Source of the DNA: Blastocatellia bacterium
GTDB taxonomy: Bacteria > Acidobacteriota > Blastocatellia > Chloracidobacteriales > JADJPF01
Direction: 5' to 3'
NCBI GenBank assembly: GCA_023265235.1
Contig: JAHFUF010000351.1
Location: forward strand, 1 to 5,924
Length of the DNA stretch: 5,924 nucleotides
The first letter of the stretch is position 1. Every line of letters begins with the position of its first letter. Both the position numbers and the translations under genes were made by a program. Under the pieces are notes generated by a model, which searched no databases, had not been told where the DNA came from, and saw only the letters and a list, made by a program, of their open reading frames with translations. This document shows, piece by piece, positions 1 to 5,660 of this stretch.

Positions 1-167
1 ATTTTTCTTACACCTTCTTTGTTAATTTTTCTTTAGGTAAACAGCTATTCCTCTTTCTTGCAATCTTTACTTCCGTTAAACTTTGGCTTATAAATTAGTC
101 ATAAACGGGTATTGCTCCCGCTATCAGTTATATAAAAGTCTCCAATAATGTCTATTTAACTAAAGTC
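1..167. other. Non-coding end of window, downstream of mqnC
   Basis: No supported gene is seen in this AT-rich stretch. It contains a short hairpin CGGG/CCCG with a 7-nt loop (106-120) that has no T-tract on the mqnC side, so it is not a convincing terminator. The short open frames here lack starts and ribosome binding sites. Confidence 0.5.
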
Positions 168-1241
168 TTATCCTAGTGCTAAGCGATGATAGCCTGCATT
201 GCGTTTTACTGGAGTAAACCCTTCTGAAATAATCACTTCACGCAACATTTCTTCTGTAGCTTTATGATTCGCTCCGGCTTTAGAAATAACATTTTCCTCA
301 ATCATTGTACTACCAATGTCATTAGCTCCTTGATGTAAAGCTTTGCGCCCTACGTCAAGCCCTTGGGTTAACCAAGAAACTTGATGGTTTTTAATATTTT
401 GTAAGTAAATTCGTGCTAGTGCAAACCAACGCAGGTATTCTTCACCAGAAACACGATCAGGATATTTTTTCCAAAGAGGAGTATTGTCTGGTTGTAGTGT
501 CCAAGGAATAAAGGCTATAAACCCACCGGTTTTTTCCTGTAACTGATAAAGTCTCTCTAGATGTTCAATACGATGCTCTAAGGTTTCACCCATCCCAAAA
601 GTCATTGTAGCTGTAGTAGGAATGCCTAGGTTATGGGCTACTTCCATAACATACAACCATTCTTGCGCATTACATTCAGTGCGGCGACGGCGACGAATTT
701 CATCTACTAGAATTTCTCCACCACCACCAGGAATGGAGTCTAACCCTGCTGCTTTTAGTTTTATTAAGACTTGTTCTACAGACATTTTGTAAGTTTTAGC
801 AAAATTGTCTATTTCTGGAGGGGAAAAACAATGAAGATAGATCCCATAACGACTTTTTAATTCCCTAAGCATAGTTTCATAGTATTCAAATGGTAAATCA
901 GGGTGTAAGCCCCCCTGCATCAAGACACCACTACCGCCCAAGGAAATCATTTCCTCTACTTTTTGGAAAATTTCTTCATGACTAAGCACATAACCTTCTG
1001 GTGAACCAGGTTTGCGATAAAATGCGCAAAATGTACAAACAGAAATGCAAACATTACTATAATTTATATTTCTATCTACTACATAGCTTATAGTTTTTTC
1101 TGGATGTAGCCGTTTGCGTACCTCATTAGCTAAGGAAAAAAGCTCTTGTGAAGGCATTTCTGTAATCATTTCCAAAGCAATTTCGGGAGTAAGTTTACCA
1201 GTAGTTTCAATAGTTTTTGTTATAGAAGTAGCAGTAAGCAT
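168..1241 (-). CDS. mqnC: Cyclic dehypoxanthine futalosine synthase (radical SAM, menaquinone biosynthesis)
   Basis: This radical SAM enzyme cyclises dehypoxanthine futalosine to its cyclic form, a middle step of the futalosine route to menaquinone, in the cytoplasm. The 357-residue length fits the family. The [4Fe-4S]/SAM motif CxxxCxxC is C65, C69, C72 in the context NVCISVCTFCAFYR. Other family hallmarks are QGGLHPD (109-115), HCFSPPEI (137-144), AAGLDSIPGGGGEILVD (164-180), TTATMTFGMGET (209-220) and GGFIAFIPWTLQPDNT (239-254). These separate it from the relatives MqnE and CofH, although that call rests on remembered motifs and not an alignment. A run of five arginines (183-187) follows the glycine motif. 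The ATG at 1241 has AGGA 11 nt upstream (1253-1256), a rather long spacing. No other mqn gene is in the window. It has its own candidate promoter and is separated from the flotillin operon by 188 nt. No terminator was seen after it. Confidence 0.93.
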   Translation of the reverse strand: MLTATSITKTIETTGKLTPEIALEMITEMPSQELFSLANEVRKRLHPEKTISYVVDRNINYSNVCISVCTFCAFYRKPGSPEGYVLSHEEIFQKVEEMISLGGSGVLMQGGLHPDLPFEYYETMLRELKSRYGIYLHCFSPPEIDNFAKTYKMSVEQVLIKLKAAGLDSIPGGGGEILVDEIRRRRRTECNAQEWLYVMEVAHNLGIPTTATMTFGMGETLEHRIEHLERLYQLQEKTGGFIAFIPWTLQPDNTPLWKKYPDRVSGEEYLRWFALARIYLQNIKNHQVSWLTQGLDVGRKALHQGANDIGSTMIEENVISKAGANHKATEEMLREVIISEGFTPVKRNAGYHRLALG

Positions 1242-1296
1242 AAGTTAGATTGTCCTGAATATTAGAAATTAATGAAACAATTTTACTTTAAGCTGA

Positions 1297-1325
1297 ATAT
1301 TACATGGGCTAATGAGGATCGTCAA
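1297..1325 (-). promoter_or_regulatory. Candidate sigma70-type promoter of mqnC
   Basis: Read on the minus strand, TTGACG (1320-1325) is a 5/6 match to the -35 consensus. It is followed by exactly 17 nt and then TAATAT (1297-1302), a 4/6 match to the -10 consensus preceded by TG. Transcription would start near 1290, giving a leader of about 50 nt before the mqnC ATG. It lies in the only sizeable gap upstream of mqnC, between the hairpin repeat and the gene. The match is good, but AT-rich DNA gives such matches by chance. Confidence 0.5.
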
Positions 1326-1340
1326 TGTAAGTAGAGGTGA

Positions 1341-1413
1341 CTGGGAGCGCGAGCATCTTGCCCGCATATCTTTGAAATTATTAAAGATGTAGACAAAATG
1401 CCCGCGCTCCTAG
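1341..1413. repeat. Long imperfect inverted repeat (hairpin), possible dispersed/MITE-like element or 3'-end hairpin
   Basis: The outer arms 1341-1351 (CTGGGAGCGCG) and 1403-1413 (CGCGCTCCTAG) pair over 11 bp with one G-T wobble. Pairing resumes inward after a mismatch with GCAT/ATGC (1353-1356 with 1398-1401), then TTG/CAA (1358-1360 with 1394-1396). The centre has ATCTTT/AAAGAT (1368-1373 with 1383-1388). Almost the whole 73 nt therefore folds on itself. The ends are much more GC-rich than the surroundings. It starts 17 nt after the stop codon of the second flotillin gene. No T-tract follows on either strand, so it is not a standard intrinsic terminator, though it could protect or end the operon transcript. 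The short motif AGATGCT is repeated beside it (1412-1418, 1422-1428) and occurs inverted within the left arm (1352-1358). Confidence 0.7.
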
Positions 1414-1429
1414 ATGCTTTCAGATGCTC

Positions 1430-2740
1430 TTACTTCACATCTAGCTCTAGATTATCGTAATTTATGGCTGTAGATGTTGACTGGCGAGAGGGTTGTGTGA
1501 CTTTTGGCGCACTTACGTTAGTAGGCAAAAAAGCTTGTTGTAAAAGACGTGCTTTTTCCTGTTCAATTGGATGAGGATGAATAGCAGAAATAGGTGCATT
1601 TGAAGTACTTGCACCAAAAATAACGGTGCTTTGTTTAACAGGGAAATTTGACAGGGTTTGAGCAAAAGGTTTCATGAATTTTTCAAAGTTTTCAATTACA
1701 TAAGCTTGTCTAGCTGATTCACCACCGCTTTGCAAAATTTCTATAGTCTTTTTCAATTGATCTAATTCAGATTGAGCACTACCTTGGAGTGTAGCTGCTT
1801 GAGTTTTAGCCATCAGGATAGTTTTTTCTTTTTCTGCTTGTACAGGGATAATCATTTCTGCACGGAATTTTGCTTGTAACATTTCTACTTTACGTTTTTC
1901 TGCTTCGATTTGGGCTTTAATACCTGCTACTTTGGCTTCTGCATCACGCATGGCTTTCTCCATACCAATAGCAGAGCGTTGTTTTTCAGTTGCAATATTG
2001 ACGCTAGTTTGTGCTGCTAGAGACTCTTTTTCGTTGTTGAATTTACGTACCATAACGTCAGCACGTTGGCCTTCACTCGCCTCTTTAGACGCGGCAGTAC
2101 TAAGGGCTTGAGCTTCGCGGGCTTGGGTTTCTGCATTAGTTGCTTGAATACGCTTAAGTAAGGCTATGTAAAGTTCGGGTTCAGTAACACCATCTAGGCG
2201 GTGATCTTCCACATCAGCAATATTCATGGCAGTGATTTCTAGACCAATTCCCTCTAAGTCAACTTTACATACACGAATCATATTTTGTACTAGGATGTCT
2301 TTGTCTGTCATTACTTGTTCTGGGGTCATTGTAGCAATGGAGTCTCGCAAGTGGCCTTCAATGATGGAATTAGCAATGTAGCGTAGTTCTTCCCAAGCCT
2401 TGGTCATGGTAAGAATTCTGCGAATTGCATTTTGAATACCAATTGGAGAAGAAGCAATAGTAAAACTTACAGTAGCTACTACTGTAAGTGGAACAACACC
2501 TTCAGCAATAGCGGATTCTACTGTAACAGTAGTAGTTTGTGGGCGTAAATCCATTTTGTAAAAGCTGTGTATTAGGGGAAAAACAAACACTCGACCACCA
2601 CGAATAGTAGAGAGTCCATCTTGACCTTTGCCAGCAATAACTGCTAGCTCGTTAGCACCTACAATTTTCATTTTGCTAACAACTTGATAAAAAATTGACG
2701 CTGCAATTAATCCTATTAAAGCGACAAAAAATCCAGCCAT
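1430..2740 (-). CDS. Flotillin-like SPFH/band 7 membrane protein (second of a tandem pair)
   Basis: This is a membrane-anchored scaffold of the flotillin type, expected to oligomerise on the cytoplasmic face and organise membrane microdomains. Residues 1-22 form one hydrophobic N-terminal anchor. The SPFH domain covers about 27-180, beginning VGANELAVIAGKGQ and including GGRVFVFPLIHSFYKMDLR. The segment IIEGHLRDSIATMTPEQV (126-143) and DLEGIGLEITAMNIADV (161-177) are typical flotillin. A long Ala/Glu/Lys-rich coiled coil follows (about 195-335), then the flotillin C-terminal region to about 375. The last 60 residues are Ser/Thr/Pro-rich and probably disordered. The start is set by a clear AAGGAG 7 nt upstream. 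The upstream flotillin ends only 11 nt before the ATG, and its TAA overlaps this Shine-Dalgarno, so translation is probably coupled. It is the last gene of the operon. I use no symbol because floA/floT assignment needs a tree. Confidence 0.88.
   Translation of the reverse strand: MAGFFVALIGLIAASIFYQVVSKMKIVGANELAVIAGKGQDGLSTIRGGRVFVFPLIHSFYKMDLRPQTTTVTVESAIAEGVVPLTVVATVSFTIASSPIGIQNAIRRILTMTKAWEELRYIANSIIEGHLRDSIATMTPEQVMTDKDILVQNMIRVCKVDLEGIGLEITAMNIADVEDHRLDGVTEPELYIALLKRIQATNAETQAREAQALSTAASKEASEGQRADVMVRKFNNEKESLAAQTSVNIATEKQRSAIGMEKAMRDAEAKVAGIKAQIEAEKRKVEMLQAKFRAEMIIPVQAEKEKTILMAKTQAATLQGSAQSELDQLKKTIEILQSGGESARQAYVIENFEKFMKPFAQTLSNFPVKQSTVIFGASTSNAPISAIHPHPIEQEKARLLQQAFLPTNVSAPKVTQPSRQSTSTAINYDNLELDVK
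2465..2489. repeat. Perfect 11-bp inverted repeat inside the second flotillin gene
   Basis: ACTTACAGTAG (2465-2475) and CTACTGTAAGT (2479-2489) are perfect reverse complements around a 3-nt loop. This predicts a stable RNA hairpin within the coding sequence, over the codons for PLTVVATVS in the SPFH domain. A second, smaller palindrome built from the same word, CTACTGTAACAGTAG, lies about 30 nt away (2518-2532). The repeated Thr/Val codons of an alternating beta-strand may account for both, so function is unproven. Confidence 0.6.
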
Positions 2741-2747
2741 AAAACTT

Positions 2748-2753
2748 CTCCTT
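2748..2753 (-). promoter_or_regulatory. Ribosome binding site overlapping the upstream stop codon
   Basis: On the minus strand the sequence TAAGGAG joins the TAA stop of the first flotillin (2752-2754) to the AAGGAG Shine-Dalgarno of the second, 7 nt before its ATG. This layout is typical of translational coupling and argues that the two flotillins are made together, probably in a controlled ratio. Confidence 0.8.
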
Positions 2754-4173
2754 ATTTTGACTCTACAGAAGATTTACTACCTAAAGCCATTAAGTCACGA
2801 ACATTAATACCAAAGCTGGCTTCAAAATGTTTTAAGAAGTCTGCTAAGGCTTCTGGCCCACGATTGACTACACCATTAAAGCCTTTTTCTGTATCCATAA
2901 TGATTAGGTTATCTACGTATAAACCTTGGACATGTTGTTGATAGGCTTGAAAGAGTTTATCCAAATGTTGTTGGACAAAAATGGCAATTTTGGCAGCATC
3001 TCCGTTTTGGGAAATTAAGTCTACTTTTTGTTTTAACAAATCATTTTGCAATTCTTGGAAAATCTTTATTGCTTCACCTTCACCTTCAGCACGGATTTCA
3101 GCTACTCGTTTACGCGCTTCGGCTTCTAGCGTGACTTGAGAGACATTTTTGAGTTTTTGCAATTCAATCATTGCTTCTTGAACTAGCTTTTCGCCTTCGC
3201 TCATTGCTTTAGCAATTGCACTATCGGCTTCAAGACGTGTGCGTTCTATGGCCCCATCACATTCACGGCGAAAAACTTCTAGGTGTTGTTGAGAAACTAG
3301 AACTTTTTCATTTGCTTGGTTGATAGCAATCATTTGACGGCGAGATGAGTCCGATTCTGCTTGCTCGGCTCTGCCACGCAAACGCGCTTCTTGGATTTCT
3401 ACTTCTTGTCGCTTTTGTGAAAGGGTTTTGCTTGCTAGGTTAGCAATATAGTTAGATGTGTCCCAAATTTTCTGTAGTGACACAGAAACAACTCTCATCC
3501 CAAAAGTACTTAAGTCTTGATTACTATCTTTAAGTAGTTCTTTACGAAAATGTGCTCGTTCACCATCGCTTTGTGGTGCTAAAGCCGTATTACTAGAGCG
3601 GACAAGCATACTACTAGCATTACTTTCGTCTGAGCGGTCTTCATCCATTCCAATTGCTTGCAAAGGAGTAGTTTTATTAAGTGCACCACGAACGTTTCCT
3701 ACCATTGTTTGTTGCATTTGTTCTTGAATTTCTCGGCGAGATTTACCTATTAAGCGTTCTACAGCAGAATAAACCAAAGCCTCATCTTTATCATCAACAC
3801 AAACACAAGCTGTAGCGTCTGCTCCAACAGTAATACCATTAGCAGAGTTAACACCTTCTATTTTAACGTTGATTGGTAAGATTCCTAGATCCAAAGTTTG
3901 CGCGCTTTGAAAATAAGGAACGATATAAGTCCAACCACCTTTTTGAATGCGAAAGCCGTATTCTTTGCCATTAATGGAGGTTTGAGCACCAATAATTACT
4001 AGAACTTGGTTAGGTGGACAAACACGAATTATGGTTTGTAGTAGGCTAACCACAGTAAAAAATAATACTGCTGCTGCACCTGCTCCAAGGATAAAAAAGG
4101 TATCTAATTGAAGCAGTATTAACGAGGGTAAAACATCTATGAAACCTGCTTTTAGTACTAAGACTAAACCCAT
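2752..4173 (-). CDS. Divergent flotillin-like SPFH membrane protein with internal insertion (first of a tandem pair)
   Basis: This is a second SPFH-family membrane scaffold of 473 residues, with the same architecture as its neighbour but a divergent sequence. A long hydrophobic region (about 12-48) forms one or two membrane passes. The SPFH domain follows from PPNQVLVIIG (53-62) to about 238, including GGWTYIVPYFQSAQTLDL. Coiled coil covers about 240-385 with the Glu/Ala-rich RAEGEGEA (361-368). The C-terminal region has the flotillin-like VDNLIIMDTEKGFNG (420-434). Between TTPLQAIGM and HFRKELL (about 175-207), roughly 30 polar, Ser/Asp/Asn-rich residues are present that the sister protein lacks. 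C52 sits at the membrane boundary and a CxC lies at 123-125. The ATG is supported by a strong AGGAGG 5 nt upstream. The gene ends 11 nt before the second flotillin. Family membership is clear; the cellular target is unknown. Confidence 0.83.
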   Translation of the reverse strand: MGLVLVLKAGFIDVLPSLILLQLDTFFILGAGAAAVLFFTVVSLLQTIIRVCPPNQVLVIIGAQTSINGKEYGFRIQKGGWTYIVPYFQSAQTLDLGILPINVKIEGVNSANGITVGADATACVCVDDKDEALVYSAVERLIGKSRREIQEQMQQTMVGNVRGALNKTTPLQAIGMDEDRSDESNASSMLVRSSNTALAPQSDGERAHFRKELLKDSNQDLSTFGMRVVSVSLQKIWDTSNYIANLASKTLSQKRQEVEIQEARLRGRAEQAESDSSRRQMIAINQANEKVLVSQQHLEVFRRECDGAIERTRLEADSAIAKAMSEGEKLVQEAMIELQKLKNVSQVTLEAEARKRVAEIRAEGEGEAIKIFQELQNDLLKQKVDLISQNGDAAKIAIFVQQHLDKLFQAYQQHVQGLYVDNLIIMDTEKGFNGVVNRGPEALADFLKHFEASFGINVRDLMALGSKSSVESK

Positions 4174-4178
4174 AGTTT

Positions 4179-4184
4179 CCTCCT
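4179..4184 (-). promoter_or_regulatory. Strong ribosome binding site of the first flotillin gene
   Basis: AGGAGG on the minus strand lies 5 nt before the ATG at 4171-4173. It is the best Shine-Dalgarno match in the window. It decides the start of the first flotillin and so includes the full hydrophobic N-terminus. Confidence 0.8.
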
Positions 4185-4204
4185 AAGAGATAAAGTAAAA
4201 ACCT

Positions 4205-4240
4205 GTTTTATAAAACTTAATTATTTATCTAGCTAAATAA
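4205..4240. promoter_or_regulatory. Two AT-rich palindromes in the NfeD-flotillin gap (possible operator or mRNA hairpins)
   Basis: The 82-nt gap between the NfeD-like gene and the first flotillin holds a perfect 12-bp palindrome GTTTTATAAAAC (4205-4216). It also holds TTATTTA/TAAATAA arms around 6 nt (4221-4227 and 4234-4240). No convincing -35/-10 pair accompanies them. They may be an internal regulatory site, an mRNA processing point that separates expression of the two halves of the operon, or chance in AT-rich DNA. Confidence 0.35.
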
Positions 4241-4255
4241 ACGAAAGTAACCGAT

Positions 4256-4939
4256 TTATTTTTGTAATTGAGGGTTTTTTTTCGGTTGAGCCATTCTACT
4301 TGTAGAAAAGTCATTAGACGCAGGGCGAACATAAACACACTCGTCTGTCACGCGTACTATATCGACAGCAGTGTCTATAGAGAAAGAGTCCATTGGGTTT
4401 TCAGCTAGCGCATATCTTTCGGCAACAGATTGTCCAGTTAAAACCCGTACTTTGCCCATATTCCCGTTAGTAATAGGGACTATTACTTGAGCTTGGCCTA
4501 AAAACAGGTCTACAGCCTTTATACTAGAATCTAAATCTTTTTGTTGTAAGCGGAAAAAGAATAGCCCTAATGAAGTACTAGCTATACCACCAAGCATAGA
4601 CCAAGCTAAAGCACCAAAGAAACCAGAGCCAGTAAACTCTGCTAATAATCCCATTGGGCCAAACCCTGCACAAAAATAAACAAACATCCTCACATACCTT
4701 AAAACTGAAAGTAGCGGAATGTGATGATTATGGTCATTATCAATGTTTTGATGGTTATGTGAATGTGCTTGATGATCTGTATTAAGATCCCCATGAGAAG
4801 TATCTTCAGCATGATTATGAGTATCAGAATGGTGACCACCAAAACTATGAGCAAATACACCTAGTAAATCTAGTAGCATTACTCCTACCCCAAATATGGT
4901 GGTAAAGAGATAAATAAGATGTAGATACTCGCCAAACAT
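4256..4939 (-). CDS. NfeD/YqiJ-like membrane protein with OB-fold domain and histidine-rich loop
   Basis: This is a membrane partner of flotillins of the NfeD/YqiJ type. The 227-residue protein has TM1 (about 5-29), a polar loop, TM2 (about 79-102) and TM3 (about 105-129). A C-terminal OB-fold (about 146-206) follows, with the alternating pattern GQAQVIVPI, GKVRVLTGQ and AVDIVRVTDECVYVRP, and the tail is basic. The loop between TM1 and TM2 has 12 histidines and 7 acidic residues within positions 36-73, suggesting metal binding. With three helices this loop must lie on the same side of the membrane as the OB-fold. The start was chosen at 4939 because AGGA lies 7 nt upstream and TM1 begins directly. 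The frame is open to an ATG at 5089, but that would overlap the preceding gene by over 100 nt. It sits between the secreted protein gene and the flotillin pair, the expected operon setting for this family. Confidence 0.82.
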   Translation of the reverse strand: MFGEYLHLIYLFTTIFGVGVMLLDLLGVFAHSFGGHHSDTHNHAEDTSHGDLNTDHQAHSHNHQNIDNDHNHHIPLLSVLRYVRMFVYFCAGFGPMGLLAEFTGSGFFGALAWSMLGGIASTSLGLFFFRLQQKDLDSSIKAVDLFLGQAQVIVPITNGNMGKVRVLTGQSVAERYALAENPMDSFSIDTAVDIVRVTDECVYVRPASNDFSTSRMAQPKKNPQLQK

Positions 4940-4946
4940 AATATTT

Positions 4947-4950
4947 TCCT
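4947..4950 (-). promoter_or_regulatory. Ribosome binding site that fixes the NfeD-like start
   Basis: AGGA on the minus strand lies 7 nt before the ATG at 4937-4939 and inside the 37-nt gap after the upstream gene. It supports the 227-residue form over the longer open frame that would begin at 5089 within the neighbouring gene. Confidence 0.65.
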
Positions 4951-4976
4951 GTTTTAGCTTGCTGTTGGTTAATAAA

Positions 4977-5660
4977 TTAATAGTCTTTACCAGCGCGGGA
5001 GAAAACCTTTTGAACCTTGTCACTCCAAGCAGGAGGTTCAACTTCTGCTGGAGCAGTAACATAAAAATCTTTTCCATCTTTGCTAACATTGGCAGAAATA
5101 TCTTTGACTTTAGGTGTGATTTTTAAGTGGACAAAATAAACACCACTTTTAGGTACAAAACGTTCTCGATAAGGAAAGCTGCCTACATAGCCTGTGTACT
5201 TGCTTACTAATTCAGAGGTAGTAGTATTACAATCACATTCTGTAGCGTCAACATCTAAAAAATATACTTTTCTATATTGCTCCAGTTCTCTTAAAACTCT
5301 AGGACGGTTTTCTTTTTGTATGTCAACTCCAGAACCTTCTATATCATAAAGTGCTGTATAACCTAGAGATGCTTTAAACCATTCAGTCAAGTCTCCAGTA
5401 ACAAAAGACAAAGAATGTGGCCCCCAACCATCTTTACCTAAAGCTTTTTCCCAGCACTTATCAGGGAAATTAAACTTCATCAATTTTTCCACCATAAAAC
5501 GTTGATAAGGGCGGCCAGTATAATCAAAAAGATCTCCAGCTAGCTCTAACTGTTTCTCAGAAATATCTTGTGTAACGGCAGAAATGTTTGAAGGCACTGA
5601 AGCCAAACTAAATATAGCAATTAAGCTTATAAAGCAGATTTGAGTTAAAACTTTTCTCAT
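4977..5660 (-). CDS. Secreted or periplasmic protein of unknown function
   Basis: I do not recognise this 227-residue protein. It begins with a typical Sec signal peptide: basic MRK, a hydrophobic core (about 5-20), and a likely signal peptidase I site after SNISA (24-28). The absence of a lipobox cysteine argues against a lipoprotein. The mature part is soluble, mixed alpha/beta and rich in aromatic residues, with cysteines at 69, 142 and 144; the last two form a CDC motif in DATECDCN. The C-terminal part (about 170-205) contains beta-strand-like stretches such as GVYFVHLKIT and KDFYVTA. The ATG has a weak AAAGG about 9 nt upstream. It is the first gene of the apparent flotillin operon, 37 nt before the NfeD-like gene, so it may work outside the cytoplasmic membrane with that complex. 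This is inference from position only. Confidence 0.75.
   Translation of the reverse strand: MRKVLTQICFISLIAIFSLASVPSNISAVTQDISEKQLELAGDLFDYTGRPYQRFMVEKLMKFNFPDKCWEKALGKDGWGPHSLSFVTGDLTEWFKASLGYTALYDIEGSGVDIQKENRPRVLRELEQYRKVYFLDVDATECDCNTTTSELVSKYTGYVGSFPYRERFVPKSGVYFVHLKITPKVKDISANVSKDGKDFYVTAPAEVEPPAWSDKVQKVFSRAGKDY

Noticed and set aside
3..98. Plus-strand open frame of 31 codons at the left edge giving a hydrophobic peptide (FSYTFFVNFSLG...)
   Set aside because: It is short, edge-truncated and T-rich. Hydrophobic peptides arise by chance in such sequence and no motif supports a gene end.
106..120. CGGG-7 nt-CCCG hairpin as a terminator of mqnC
   Set aside because: The stem is only 4 bp and no run of T follows it in the direction of mqnC transcription.
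4937..5089. A 50-residue N-terminal extension of the NfeD-like protein from an ATG at 5089
   Set aside because: It would overlap the secreted protein gene by 113 nt. The inner ATG at 4939 has an AGGA at 7 nt and opens directly into the first membrane helix.
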